From DATLLJ01 sp965229885 (lineage in GTDB: Bacteria; Acidobacteriota; Vicinamibacteria; Vicinamibacterales; CAVVIG01), in the NCBI GenBank assembly GCA_965229885.1, contig CBDDJX010000003.1, positions 248,001-312,000 of the forward strand: a stretch of DNA of 64,000 bases. Direction: 5' to 3'. Position 1 is the stretch's first letter; each line of letters begins with the position of its first letter. This document shows positions 53,862-64,000 of this stretch, piece by piece. Position numbers and translations under genes: made by a program. The notes below the pieces were generated by a model. It was given only the letters and a program-made list of their open reading frames with translations, did no database searches and was not told the origin of the DNA.

Positions 53862-54566
53862 GTGACGGCCGCGCTCGGCGCATTCAACCCCGCGATCACT
53901 TCCCAGCCGGCGGAACCGGCCGGGGAGACGCTGCACCTGCGCCGGTTCATTGAACGGCAGCCAGCCTGCGTAATGCGCGTCGGCTCCGACGGGCTTCTGT
54001 TAGCCGCCAACGAAGCCGCCCTGCGACTGCTCGGGGCGGAAAAGCTCTCCCAGATCCTTGGCGCCAAGCTCACCGGGTTGATCATCCCGGAGCATCGCCA
54101 GCGATGGGAGGAGGTGACTGCTTGTGTTCGAGATGGCGCCTCAGGCTCGATCGAGTGCGACGTGACCGACTTGGCGGGCATTCGCCGGACCGTTCTGCTG
54201 CAGGCTGTTCCTTTGCTCGATCACGCAGACGGTATCCCGTCGATGATCCTGGCGGCCCGGGACACTTCTGCGCCACCAGCACCGTCGGGTCCAGCGCACC
54301 GTCTCGTGCCGGCGTCGGCTCAGTGGCAGCCGCAGACTTCTGGTTCCGGCTCATCGCAACACTCAGCCTTGTGGGACGAATCGCAGCACGTCTCCTGTTC
54401 GGTCGGTGAGCAGCACGAGCGTGCCGGCGACCTGCTTCTGAAGAACCGCTGGAGGTTCTCCGGCACTCCAGGATACACAGCCGCGCCGCTGCCGGACGTG
54501 TTATCCCGGCCGAAGAGCTCGCTGAGTATGGATTCCACGACGAGCCCAACGGGCGCTTCCGTATAG
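53862..54566 (+). CDS. PAS-domain protein, C-terminus fused to foreign sequence
   Basis: From GTG 53862 residues 25-140 form a PAS domain: LRRFIERQPACVMRVGSDGL, LLAANEAALRLLGAEKLSQI, RRTVLLQAVPLLDHADGIPS. After about 54290 the frame runs antisense through the DUF2703 gene and is not protein-like, so a kinase or other output domain that would follow is lost. Confidence 0.55.
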   Translation: MTAALGAFNPAITSQPAEPAGETLHLRRFIERQPACVMRVGSDGLLLAANEAALRLLGAEKLSQILGAKLTGLIIPEHRQRWEEVTACVRDGASGSIECDVTDLAGIRRTVLLQAVPLLDHADGIPSMILAARDTSAPPAPSGPAHRLVPASAQWQPQTSGSGSSQHSALWDESQHVSCSVGEQHERAGDLLLKNRWRFSGTPGYTAAPLPDVLSRPKSSLSMDSTTSPTGASV

Positions 54567-54931
54567 TCCTCTCCCTGATAGCGCCACACGCGGCAGCTGG
54601 TGCCTTCGTCGCAGCCGCATAGATCGGTGCACGAGTCGCATGTGCTCTCCAGTGCTCCGAAGTCAATGTCTCGGCCGTCGATCCGGACGGTCGGCGACGT
54701 CACGAATCTGTGCTGGCGCGCCTGTTCGTCCGATTCTATGACCAACGTGCTCACGTGCACCTGCGCACCGTTCATCTCCAACACCGGCCGAACGGTGTCG
54801 ATGGCCCGCTGGATGTTCTGAAGAGTTCCCACACAGCGCGTACAGCTAGTCAAATCGAGTGCCAGGAGCTCGATCTCGATGACCCGCTGCGTCCCCGCCT
54901 CCCGCGTGGATGGGTGATGGCCCGTCTGCAT
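54320..54931 (-). CDS. DUF2703 (thioredoxin-like, Cys-rich) protein
   Basis: 203 residues from ATG 54931, preceded by AAGGAG. IEIELLALDLTSCTRCVGTL opens a thioredoxin-like fold with a CxxC (SCTRC); VTSPTVRIDGRDIDFGALES and CDSCTDLCGCDEGTSCRVWR are DUF2703 signatures. The C-terminus carries many cysteines (SCCSPTEQETCCDSS, AECCDEPEPEVCGCH), suggesting metal or metalloid binding. DUF2703 genes often lie near arsenic or mercury genes; none is recognisable here. Confidence 0.85.
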   Translation of the reverse strand: MQTGHHPSTREAGTQRVIEIELLALDLTSCTRCVGTLQNIQRAIDTVRPVLEMNGAQVHVSTLVIESDEQARQHRFVTSPTVRIDGRDIDFGALESTCDSCTDLCGCDEGTSCRVWRYQGEDYTEAPVGLVVESILSELFGRDNTSGSGAAVYPGVPENLQRFFRSRSPARSCCSPTEQETCCDSSHKAECCDEPEPEVCGCH

Positions 54932-55344
54932 GATTCGCTCCTTCGTTTCTGACTTCGCCGGATGCGAGGTCTTCAGTGTGGAGACGTCACGGGCGCCAAA
55001 AGGACGCAAGAAGAATGATTCTGATGCGGATCACTCCTGATAGACGCCGTTTTGTAGACGGACGAGCACAAGCACCGCGGGAAGGTCAATGTCTTGTTAA
55101 CCTCGCACTTTCTGCCGCCAGTTGCGCCCGGGACGTCAGCCCCAGTCGGACGAGCGCGAGCAGGTCCTCCAATAAACGGCAACCGGTGCGGAGATAAGGA
55201 AGGCCGACGGTTCGACATGGCCTCGTATCGTAGCCGCTCGGGCTCAGCCGGTGCTCCCGTGACGCGATGGACGTGACAGGCTCAGATTTAACGGGCGGAT
55301 GTAATATTGCCGAGCACACGTGGGGCAGTCAGTCCGTGCTGCCG
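54932..55344. other. 413-bp intergenic region, no gene supported
   Basis: Lies between the divergently placed DUF2703 start and the aldo/keto reductase end. Several open frames (for example 55086-55319 minus, DTRPCRTVGLPYLRTG) have no start-site support or recognisable fold. A weak leftward TTGACC (about 55085) could be a -35 for DUF2703, without a clear -10. Confidence 0.3.
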
Positions 55345-56352
<1,008 letters not shown>

Positions 56353-56607
56353 CCTTTCACGATATCAGGGAAGGACAATCAGACACCACAGGACGCGATG
56401 CGACTATCGAGGCCGATCGTCGCGACCCGTGCGGACTTCTGTCCCCGGTCCTGGGCTGGGATGCCGACCGGAAGATTGCCGGTCGCAAATTTCGAAGGCA
56501 CGGCCATCGCCGCCGCCCCGATTCTCCCTTCTTTCATCGCGAGCTTCTCCTTGAAGCGACACGGGATCCTGAGATGGACGAGCGCATGGCGAGGGCAGCG
56601 CCTTGCC

Positions 56608-56720
56608 ACGCGGGGAACCTCTCCCGGTTGGGGGATCACGTATTTCGCGATGTCCTCGAAATTGTCCAGCTCGCTCTTGAGTTGCTTCAACGCGTCTTCG
56701 CTCACATCCGGCTGTGGCAT
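56608..56720 (-). pseudogene. PP2C/SpoIIE-type phosphatase, N-terminal fragment
   Basis: Minus frame from ATG 56720: MPQPDVSEDALKQLKSELDN, FEDIAKYVIPQPGEVPR; this resembles the N-terminal segment of SpoIIE-type PP2C regulators ('l..lq.eld.fe.iak...P.pGevP'). It stops after about 37 residues; the remaining 56353-56977 shows no intact gene. Confidence 0.45.
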
Positions 56721-56977
56721 AGGTTGTCCACAACTTTGCAGGAGTTCGTTCAACGCTTCCCTCAGTCCTGCAGGGCGTTCAGTGTGATCCACTTCCCCAT
56801 CGCCTTGCACATCGGCGGAGCTGCGATTGACTGGGTGGATGCCGTGTTCAAGCGTCCCGCGTGGCTGCGCGGCGCGCGGCTCGTGTACGAGCACGGTGTC
56901 GGTGTGATCGCCGCCCCGGGCCGCGCTGACCCTCTCGCCGGTCAGGTTCCCGCCACGAGCCCGGGGGCGAATGGCTT

Positions 56978-58913
56978 CTACCGCCCGCGCTTTGCCAGCA
57001 GCGCTTCCATCTCATCCATCACGCGCGTCATCGCCTTCATCGTCAGATCGAGCGGCTCGCCGGTGGTCATGTCGACGCCGGCATCCTTCAGTAAGTCAAT
57101 CGGATACTTGGAACCGCCCGCGCTCAAGAACGCGAGGTACTTGCGCTTCGCTTCCGCGTCCCCGTTCATGACCTTCTCCGCGAGCGCGGCCGACGCCGTG
57201 AACGACGTCGCGTACTGAAAGACGTAGAAATCGCGATAGAAGTGCGGGATGTAGCTCCACTCGTTCGCGATGTAGTCGTCGACGATAGAGATCCCCTGGT
57301 CGTGGCCGTAGTACTTCTTCGTGATGTCCGTGTACAGCTTCGAGAGCGAGTCGCCCGTGATCGGCTCCCCCTTGTGCGCCATCTCATGCATCCGGAGCTC
57401 GAACTCGGCAAACTGCGCCTGCCGGAAGACGGTGGCCTTGATGTTCTCAAGATAGTTCCCGAGCAGCGCCAGCCACGTCTCGTCGTCCCTGATGATGTTG
57501 TCGTTGGCGAGCATGTACTCGATGAGGAGCGTCTCGTTGAACGTCGACGCGACTTCGGCGACAAATGTTGGATAGTTCGCCAGGGGATAGGGCTGCATCC
57601 TGTTCGAGTAGTAGCTCTGCATCGTGTGGCCCAGCTCGTGAGCCAGGGTGCTGACGTCGGTGTACTTGCCGCTGTAGTTGATCAGCATGTACGGGTGGAC
57701 GTCGTAGGCCCCGCCTTCCGAATAGGCGCCGGACGCCTTTCCCTCGCTCGGGAAGAGATCGATCCACCGCTCGGCGAAGGCGCGCTTGATCACGTTCTGG
57801 TACTCCTCGCCGAGTGGGGCGACAGCGGCCAGCACGTGCATCTCGGCTTCCTCAGGCGTGTACTCCAGCTTCACCGATCCGACGAGGGGCGCATACAGAA
57901 TCGTAGTAGTGCAGCTCTTCGAGGCCCATCATCCGCTTGCGGAGTTGCAGATAGTGCTGGAAGACGGGCAGGTTCCTGTTCACGCCGTCGACCAGGCGCG
58001 TGTAGACCGCCGTCGGAATGTTCGCTCCGTCCAGCGAAAAGGCGAGCGCGGACGGATACTTCCGCTCCTTCGACAGAAAGGCCACCTTCCGCACTTCGCC
58101 ATTCATCGTGGTCCCGAAGGTGCGGCTGAAGCCGCCGAGCGTCCTGAAGAAGGCCGACATCACCTGTTCCCGGTCGGCGCGGTTCGGTAACGCGCGCAAG
58201 TCGGCATACGCCGCCTGGTCAATCTTGACCGACTTGCCGTCGCCGAGCGTGACGGTGGGAAACGGCAGGTCGGCGTTCACGATGATGCCGTAGGTGTTCG
58301 AAGAGCTTCCGGCAAGCGGACCGACGTTGGCAAGAAGTCTTTCCTCTGATTCGCCGAGCGTGTGTGCCGCACGGCGCGCGATGTCCTTCAAGTAGAACGA
58401 GTAGACCTTCAGCCGCGGCTCGGCGGGCACGAACGTGTCGATCGTTCCAGCGGGGAAGCGGAGAATTTCCGGTTCGACGTACGAAGCCTCCGCGCCGAAC
58501 GCCGAAGAGAGTTGCACCATTTCCTGCTTCATGCCCTGGTACGCCGAGTCACGGGTGTCCTAGTCCGCGAGCATGTGGGCATAGGCGTACAGGCGCGACA
58601 GCGGCTTGTCGAGCGCCGACATTTGTTCGAGCGCGTCGGCGAGTGTGCCCGCCGAGCTCGCCAGCCTGCCCTTGAAGGCGCCGAGCTGCGGCAGCTCGGC
58701 GGCCAGGTTGTCCTTGGCCGTTCGCCAGTCGGCATCGCTCGGGTAGAGCTCCGACAGATTCCACTTGTACTTGTCGGCGATCTTCGAGCGCTCGCGCTCC
58801 TGCGCGCGTCCGGTTGAGGTCAACGCCCTGGAATGAAAGAAGACAAGGACGACGACGGCGGCAAAGACGGCGAGGAACCGCCGTAATGTGGAGCGAGCGA
58901 ACAGGTTGCGCAT
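56978..58913 (-). pseudogene. pepF: Oligoendopeptidase F (M3), exported, with stop and frameshift
   Basis: Start ATG 58913 gives a signal-anchor (LAVFAAVVVLVFFHSRALTS), then DKYKWNLSELYPSDADWRTA and the M3B helical part. TAG at 58560-58562 replaces Gln in MLAD*DTRDSAYQGM (family 'lsDqDtr'). The frame then continues to LHYYD, where an extra base near 57896 shifts it; the last frame, LYAPLVGSVKLEYTPEEAE, reaches the zinc motif TLAHELGHTMQSYYSNRMQ (HExxH) and EVASTFNETLLIEYM to the end at 56978. Two corrections restore a normal 640-residue enzyme. It follows serS directly. Confidence 0.88.
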
Positions 58914-58915
58914 AG

Positions 58916-60205
58916 CTATCCTTTCGGACCGATGGTCTCGCGCCCGTCCATGTAAACCCTGAGCGCGGGCGGAACCACCACGGAACCGTCCTTCTGCTGG
59001 TAATTCTCGAGAATCGCAATCAGCGTACGGCCCACCGCGAGCCCCGAGCCGTTCAGCGTGTGCACGAAATCGGCCTTTCCCGTCCCGCCGGCGCGGAATT
59101 TGATGTTCGCCCGGCGTGCCTGAAACGCCTCGGTGTTGCTGCACGAAGAGATCTCGCGGTAGGCCTTCTGGCTCGGCAGCCACACCTCGATGTCATACGT
59201 CTTCGCCGCCGCGAACCCGAGGTCTCCCATACAGAGGAGCATGGTCCGGTAGGGCAGATCGAGCCGCTTCAGCACTTCTTCCGCGTTCGCCGTCAGCGAT
59301 TCGAGCTCCCCGTACGACCGTTCCGGTGTCGTCAGCTTCACCAGCTCGACCTTGTCAAACTGGTGCTGCCGGATCAGGCCGCGCACATCCTGGCCGTACG
59401 ACCCGGCTTCGCTGCGGAAGCATGGCGTGTACGCCGTGTACCGGATCGGCAGCTCGCGGCCGTCCAGAATCTCGCCTCGATGCAGGTTGGTCAGCGGCAC
59501 CTCGGCGGTCGGCACCAGATACAGATCCCACTCGCCGGCGATCTTGAACAGATCCGCCTCGAATTTCGGCAGGTTGCCGGTACCGACGAGCGCCGCCGCG
59601 TTCACGAGGAACGGCGGTTCGATCTCGCGGTAGCCATGCTCGCGCGTGTGGAGATCGAGCATGAAGTTGATGAGCGCGCGCTCCAGCCGGGCGCCGGCGC
59701 CGCAGAGCACCGCGAAGCGCGCCCCGGACATGCGCGTCGCCCGCTCGAAGTCGATGATGCCGAGCTCGGGGCCGAGATCCCAGTGCGCCTTCGGCTCGAA
59801 ATCAAACACCCGCGGCTGGCCGTGCCTTCGCACCTCGACGTTGTCCGCGGCGTTCCTGCCGACGGGCACCGCCGGGTGCGGAAGATTCGGCAGCATCAGC
59901 AGCGCCTTGTCGCGGTCGATCTCGACCGAATCGAGCTGGACACTGAGCTGCTTGATCTGCAGCGCGCGGACCCGATTGGCGTCCTGGATATCGCTCGTGT
60001 CCTTCCCCTGCCGTTTGCCGCGCGCGACCTCGTCGCCCGACGTGTTCTGCAGCCGCTTGAGTCCCTCCATCTCGGGAATCAGCCGGCGGCGCGCGGTTTC
60101 CAGCGTGGCGATCTCTTCCAGGGACTTGTCGATATCGAGGCCCCGGTTCTTGAGCCCGGTCCGAACCTCCTCGATGTGATCGCGCACGAATGCAGGGTCG
60201 AGCAT
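58916..60205 (-). CDS. serS: Seryl-tRNA synthetase
   Basis: 429 residues from ATG 60205 (a longer start at 60223 is possible). N-terminal coiled-coil arm ([40 protein letters not shown]), class II motif 2 [20 protein letters not shown] and motif 3 [20 protein letters not shown], plus [17 protein letters not shown]. It charges tRNA-Ser. Divergent from galU; a -10-like TATAGA lies at the first possible ATG. Confidence 0.96.
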   Translation of the reverse strand: MLDPAFVRDHIEEVRTGLKNRGLDIDKSLEEIATLETARRRLIPEMEGLKRLQNTSGDEVARGKRQGKDTSDIQDANRVRALQIKQLSVQLDSVEIDRDKALLMLPNLPHPAVPVGRNAADNVEVRRHGQPRVFDFEPKAHWDLGPELGIIDFERATRMSGARFAVLCGAGARLERALINFMLDLHTREHGYREIEPPFLVNAAALVGTGNLPKFEADLFKIAGEWDLYLVPTAEVPLTNLHRGEILDGRELPIRYTAYTPCFRSEAGSYGQDVRGLIRQHQFDKVELVKLTTPERSYGELESLTANAEEVLKRLDLPYRTMLLCMGDLGFAAAKTYDIEVWLPSQKAYREISSCSNTEAFQARRANIKFRAGGTGKADFVHTLNGSGLAVGRTLIAILENYQQKDGSVVVPPALRVYMDGRETIGPKG

Positions 60206-60266
60206 GCTATCTCTGCCGTCCATTCTATATTCGCGCCACCGCGGCGTCTTCTGTTACGATCCCCCC

Positions 60267-61163
60267 GTGGCAACCATCGTCCGCAAAGCCGTCTTCCCTG
60301 CCGCGGGACTGGGCACGAGGTTCCTGCCCGCGACCAAAGCGCAGCCCAAGGAGATGCTGCCGCTCGTCGACAAACCGATCATTCAGTACGGGGTCGAGGA
60401 GGCGGTTGCCTCGGGGGTCGACAACATCATTCTGGTCACCGGTCGCGGCAAGAACGCCATCGAGGATCACTTCGACGTGTCGGTCGAACTCGAGTCGTTT
60501 CTCGAGGCGCGAGGCAAGCGCGAACAGCTCGCCGAAGTCCGGAAGATTTCCAATCTGATTCATTTCGCCTACGTGCGGCAGGGCGGGGCGCTCGGCCTCG
60601 GTCACGCGGTGCTCGTGACCCGCGAACTCGTGGGCAACGAGCCGTTCGCGGTGATTCTGGCCGACGATGTGATCGATGCGGATTCGCCGGCGATCAAGCA
60701 GCTCATCGACGTGTTCGCGCGCGTCAATGGCCCCGTCCTCGCCGTTGAGCGCATGCCGCGCGACGAGATTTCGAATTACGGTGTGATCGCCTTCGAGCCA
60801 TCCGCCGCGCTGGGTGAGGGCATCTACCGGGTGACGGATCTTGTGGAGAAACCGCCGAGAGACGAGGCTCCGTCCGACCTCGCCATCATCGGCCGGTATG
60901 TGTTGACGCCCGATATCTTCCCCGCGCTGGCCGCCACCAAGAGCGACCGCGCGGGAGAGATTCAGCTCACCACTGGCCTGCGCGAGCTCCTGAAGTCGCG
61001 GCCGATCTACGCGTGCGAGGTGAAGGGCGTCCGGCACGACACGGGCAATAAACTCGGATTCTTGAAAGCCGTGGTGTACTTCGCGCTTCGGCGACCGGAC
61101 CTTGCCGACCAGTTCTCGGCCTACCTGTCGCTCCAGCTGCCGGCGCCGATCGAGAAGCGGTAA
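60267..61163 (+). CDS. galU: UTP-glucose-1-phosphate uridylyltransferase
   Basis: 298 residues from GTG 60267. Nucleotidyltransferase signature AGLGTRFLPATKAQPKEMLP, then VDKPIIQYGVEEAVASG, LGHAVLVTRELVGNEPFAVI, LADDVIDADSPAIKQLID, and the C-terminal sugar-binding part YACEVKGVRHDTGNKLGFLK. It makes UDP-glucose for polysaccharide and glycolipid synthesis. The upstream in-frame ATG (60204) lies in the serS gene, so it is not used. Confidence 0.95.
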   Translation: MATIVRKAVFPAAGLGTRFLPATKAQPKEMLPLVDKPIIQYGVEEAVASGVDNIILVTGRGKNAIEDHFDVSVELESFLEARGKREQLAEVRKISNLIHFAYVRQGGALGLGHAVLVTRELVGNEPFAVILADDVIDADSPAIKQLIDVFARVNGPVLAVERMPRDEISNYGVIAFEPSAALGEGIYRVTDLVEKPPRDEAPSDLAIIGRYVLTPDIFPALAATKSDRAGEIQLTTGLRELLKSRPIYACEVKGVRHDTGNKLGFLKAVVYFALRRPDLADQFSAYLSLQLPAPIEKR

Positions 61164-61168
61164 TCGGG

Positions 61169-61582
61169 TCAGCTTCCGTCTTTAGGAGCCGCCTTTGCCG
61201 GCGCACCATCCGTCTTCGCGCTCGTCTTGTCGTCCTTGCTCGTCTTCTCGCTCTTGTGGCTTTTCTCGGTCTTCGCGCTGTTTTCCCCGCTCTTTTCCCC
61301 GCTCTTTTCCCCGCTCTTTTCCCCGCTCTTTTCGCCCGCGCCTTTGTCTTTCGACGCCGCATCCGGTTTCGCGTCGTCAGACGGCGGCGTCGGCGTCTGC
61401 TCTTTCTTCGCGTAGTCGGTAATGTAAAAGCCACTGCCCTTGAACTGAATCGCGGGCGATGAGAACAGCTTGCGCACCGTGCTGCCGCAGTGCGGACACT
61501 TGTCGAGCGGCAGATCCGAGAATTTCCTGATCAGCTCGAACTGACGCCCGCAGGCGTCACAATGATATTCGTAGAGGGGCAT
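61169..61582 (-). CDS. FmdB-family zinc-ribbon protein with Lys/Ser repeat tail
   Basis: 137 residues. N-terminal FmdB zinc ribbon MPLYEYHCDACGRQFELIRK with DKCPHCGSTVRKLFSSPAIQ, FKGSGFYITDYAKKE. The tail is a low-complexity acidic/lysine stretch containing GEKS repeats (four perfect 12-bp units, see repeat entry). FmdB proteins regulate one-carbon genes or bind metal in some bacteria; the role here is unknown. Convergent with galU. Confidence 0.88.
   Translation of the reverse strand: MPLYEYHCDACGRQFELIRKFSDLPLDKCPHCGSTVRKLFSSPAIQFKGSGFYITDYAKKEQTPTPPSDDAKPDAASKDKGAGEKSGEKSGEKSGEKSGENSAKTEKSHKSEKTSKDDKTSAKTDGAPAKAAPKDGS
61281..61334. repeat. 12-bp tandem repeat (GEKS codons)
   Basis: Four perfect copies of TTTTCCCCGCTC on the plus strand (61281-61328) plus a partial copy, encoding Gly-Glu-Lys-Ser in the FmdB tail. 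Being a multiple of three, copy-number change keeps the frame, so strain variation is expected. Confidence 0.9.
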
Positions 61583-61585
61583 CGG

Positions 61586-63256
61586 TCATTCCAGCAGATC
61601 GCCGGCATCGGTGCCGTCTGGACCGGCCAACATCAGCTGGCGATGGAGCCAGAAGGGGGCGGTGCCGTAGCCGAGCAGCGTGTCGTGAAACGTGCGCAGC
61701 GAAAACGATTTGCCCTGCTGCTGCTTGTAATCATCCCGCAGTTTCATGAGCATCAGTTTGCCGACGCTGTAGACGAGGTACGTCGGGTCGAAGGTGCCGC
61801 GCTCGGCTTCGCGCCGCGCGCTGTGCTCTTCCATGAAGGCTGCGTCACGGAAGAACCGCACCCCCTGCTCGACCGACATGTCCTCCGTATGCAGCCGGAT
61901 GCACACGATGAACCGGGCCAGACGAATCAACGCCTCGGCGAGCTGGCCCAGCTTCACGCTGTAGTCCTGCCGGCCAAAGCCAGCGTCCATCATCATCTCT
62001 TCGCAGTAATGCGCCCATCCTTCGACAGACGAGGCCGGCGCAAACATGATGGACTTGCGCACCTTCGATTCGACCCGACGCAGATGCTGGAACTGCAGGA
62101 AATGCCCGGGGTAGACCTCATGGATTGAAATCGACCAGAGCGTCGGGTAGTTGTAGTCGCGCAGGTGCGCGTCCTGGCGCTCACGCGGCCATGAGGGATC
62201 GACGTCAGTCACGTAGTAGTACGCACGCGACGGCTTGGCTTCGAACGGCCCCGGTGTCCACATGCTGGCGAACGACCAGCGGTAGAAGTCAGGTGTCGGC
62301 GCGACCGTAATCTGTTCGCCCGCAGGAATCGTCATGAGCGCCTGCCGCTCGAGGAACGTGGCGAGCTCTTCGAGCTGTCGACGGGCGACGTCGACCAGTT
62401 CCCCCGGTGCCGGGTGGTGCGCTTTCGTCCGCTCCCAGGTGTCGAACGGGTTGCCGCCGTTCATGCGGCCCGCCAGGCTCTTGAAGGCTTCCTGCGTTTC
62501 TTTCAGTTCGCGCGTCGCGATCGCCAGCAGCCGGTCGACCGGTATCGCCAGCCCTTCGTCGAGCTTCAACTTGTGCTCGAACTTGTCCTTCCCGAGGCGG
62601 AAGGAGCCGCGGGCATGCGGGCCGATCTCGTGCTCGAGGTCGTGCACGTACGAGCGGACCGCCTGGCTCGCCTCAGCCTGCGCGTCGGCGAGTTCGCCGA
62701 GCAGGTGCAGGTCGTCGACATCCGTCAGCGCGCGCGGCAACTCGTCGTCGATAAACGTGAGCGCCCCGCGCATTGCCTCGATGCCGACCTTGACGAAGAT
62801 CCCCGGCGGGTCTTGGATGTTGTCGCGCGCCGCCTGAATCAGCCGCGGCGCCTGGCGGAGCTTCGAGAGGACGCGGCGGGCGCGTTCGTCCTGCGGTGCG
62901 TACGTGAACAGGACCTGGCCGGCCAGGCTCGTTGACAGCAGATCAGAGTAGTGCTGCGGCTGACGCTCCCACGTCCGCACGTCTTCGAGCTCGAAGATCC
63001 GGCTTTTGACGTGCGCCGCGAGCATCCGGTGTTCGAGCCGCTCCACGGGCGTCAACGCCTCGGGCTTGATCTCCTCGAGCCGCCGCAGGTAACCAGTCAG
63101 TGCGTGAACCTGACCCTCGATCGCCTGCCGACTCTGGTCCTCGAGGAGATCGTCGTACGTGTGCACGCCGTCGAGCGTGGCGTAGGTCGGGTAGCTTTCG
63201 TGAAGATAGGCGAGCAGATCGTTGATGAGATGAGGCAGCGGTTCCGAAACGATCAT
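61586..63256 (-). CDS. DUF885-family protein, probable zinc peptidase
   Basis: 556 residues. The DUF885 core has the metal-binding-like SIHEVYPGHFLQFQHLRRVE (HEVYPGH), SSVEGWAHYCEEMMMDAG (GWAHY, Glu), then RLHTEDMSVEQGVRFFRDAA and YLVYSVGKLMLMKLRDDY. DUF885 proteins resemble M13/M3-like peptidases in motif layout but few are characterised. No signal peptide is evident. It lies 3 bp after the FmdB gene's start region and shares its strand. Confidence 0.88.
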   Translation of the reverse strand: MIVSEPLPHLINDLLAYLHESYPTYATLDGVHTYDDLLEDQSRQAIEGQVHALTGYLRRLEEIKPEALTPVERLEHRMLAAHVKSRIFELEDVRTWERQPQHYSDLLSTSLAGQVLFTYAPQDERARRVLSKLRQAPRLIQAARDNIQDPPGIFVKVGIEAMRGALTFIDDELPRALTDVDDLHLLGELADAQAEASQAVRSYVHDLEHEIGPHARGSFRLGKDKFEHKLKLDEGLAIPVDRLLAIATRELKETQEAFKSLAGRMNGGNPFDTWERTKAHHPAPGELVDVARRQLEELATFLERQALMTIPAGEQITVAPTPDFYRWSFASMWTPGPFEAKPSRAYYYVTDVDPSWPRERQDAHLRDYNYPTLWSISIHEVYPGHFLQFQHLRRVESKVRKSIMFAPASSVEGWAHYCEEMMMDAGFGRQDYSVKLGQLAEALIRLARFIVCIRLHTEDMSVEQGVRFFRDAAFMEEHSARREAERGTFDPTYLVYSVGKLMLMKLRDDYKQQQGKSFSLRTFHDTLLGYGTAPFWLHRQLMLAGPDGTDAGDLLE

Positions 63257-63323
63257 CGTTGACGAGCCTGTTCAGCTGACCGGCGGTTGCGAGCCGTCAA
63301 TGGTACAATAAGTGGCGCGTTCG

Positions 63324-64000
63324 ATGCCCGGCACCCTGTTCGTGGTCGCCACGCCCATCGGCAACCTCGAGGACATTACGGGGCGGGCGCTGCGCGTCCT
63401 GCGCGAGGCCTCGATTATCGCCGCCGAGGACACGCGGCGAACGTCACATCTCCTGGCGCGTTACGCCATCACCACGCCCACGACTAGCCTCCACGAGCAC
63501 AATGAAGCCCAAAAGACAGGACCGCTTGTCGCACGACTCGAGCGTGGGGAGAACGTCGCGCTCGTGTCAGATGCCGGCACCCCGACGATCTCCGACCCCG
63601 GGCACCGGCTGATTAGGGCCGCGATTGATGCCGGTATCCGCGTTGAGACGATACCTGGGCCCAACGCCGCGATCGCAGCCCTCGCCGTGTCGGGTCTACC
63701 GAGCGATTCCTTTTCGTTCCTTGGATTCCCACCTACTAGGTCAAAAGACCGATCTGAATGGTTTACAAGGGCGCGAATGATCGGCGGAACGATCGTGTTC
63801 TTTGAGGCACCCCACCGGATTCGCGACACGCTCAACCAGCTTCGGCGAGAAGTCGGGGATTGCCAGGTCGCGGTGTGCCGAGAGCTGACGAAAGCACACG
63901 AGGAATTGGTTAGAGGACCAATATCAGATGTTCTGTCAGAGATTAGCTCTTTACTAGGGGAATTTACGGTTGTTGCATATATAGGGCATAAGGTAGAAAG
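63324..64000 (+). CDS. rsmI: 16S rRNA (cytidine(1402)-2'-O)-methyltransferase, 3' end cut by window
   Basis: From ATG 63324 the frame is open to the window end (225 codons). Tetrapyrrole-methylase fold signatures: LFVVATPIGNLEDITGRALR, AAEDTRRTSHLLARY, LVSDAGTPTISDPGHRLI, PGPNAAIAALAVSGLPSDSF and FEAPHRIRDTLNQL, then RELTKAHEELVRG. RsmI methylates C1402 in 16S rRNA. Base composition falls sharply toward AT-rich in the last 150 bp (for example TTACTAGGGGAATTTACGG), unlike the rest of the gene. Confidence 0.93.
   Translation, partial: MPGTLFVVATPIGNLEDITGRALRVLREASIIAAEDTRRTSHLLARYAITTPTTSLHEHNEAQKTGPLVARLERGENVALVSDAGTPTISDPGHRLIRAAIDAGIRVETIPGPNAAIAALAVSGLPSDSFSFLGFPPTRSKDRSEWFTRARMIGGTIVFFEAPHRIRDTLNQLRREVGDCQVAVCRELTKAHEELVRGPISDVLSEISSLLGEFTVVAYIGHKVE

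Noticed and set aside
55086..55319. Possible ArsR-type regulator next to DUF2703
   Set aside because: No winged-helix or metal-binding motif could be identified.
56770..56970. Plus-strand frame HFPIALHIGGAAIDWVD resembling a DUF2231 helix
   Set aside because: Only one short segment matches and the following residues do not form the family's helices.
61281..61334. CRISPR-like array
   Set aside because: The repeat is a 12-bp in-frame unit without spacers and lies in a coding tail.

Overview
The window is high-GC, densely coded bacterial DNA. The gene families suggest a soil or sediment Acidobacteriota, possibly a Vicinamibacteria relative: an archaeal/fungal-type Asd, a NamZ-type hydrolase, DUF5916, DUF885, paired M16 peptidases and many small zinc-ribbon proteins. 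That placement is inference from family content; no rRNA gene is present to confirm it.

The left part (1-28 kb) is mostly intact housekeeping DNA: an M16 peptidase tail, a flavoprotein, an RRM RNA-binding protein, NamZ, a frameshifted LOG-family gene, pyruvate kinase, an amidase preceded by a coupled small ORF, a fungal-type cytosine deaminase, and a lysine/diaminopimelate operon read right to left (asd-dapB-dapA-dapD-dapE). The operon has a promoter, a 26-codon leader ORF and an intrinsic terminator ahead of asd, with alternative pairings like a classical ribosome-mediated attenuator. Then come two M16 peptidases with Mrp, a J-less DnaJ-like protein, several small zinc-ribbon genes, and an AddAB-like pair with a secreted partner.

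The middle (28-57 kb) is an accessory or decaying region. It begins at a tRNA-Ala and holds an IS3-family element, an IS630-family element, remnants of an IS1380 transposase and of a large serine recombinase, a degenerate tRNA, and many truncated or frameshifted genes: arylsulfatase, cytochrome c, cupin, MarR, oligopeptide ABC ATPase, hybrid histidine kinase, acyl-CoA synthetase, ketopantoate reductase, minor pseudopilins, an M6 protease and a PAS protein. Intact genes are interspersed: sulfite oxidase-like, DUF5916, double-HTH, M48 plus LemA, SMP-30, tRNA-Gln, gltX, TauE, DUF2703 and an aldo/keto reductase.

The right part (57-64 kb) returns to core genes: a broken pepF, serS, galU, an FmdB-type protein with a 12-bp tandem repeat, DUF885 and rsmI (cut by the window end). 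Single-base indels and C-to-T-type stops are frequent even in conserved genes, so some lesions may be sequencing or assembly errors rather than biology; read mapping would decide. No CRISPR array, rRNA operon or intact prophage was seen.
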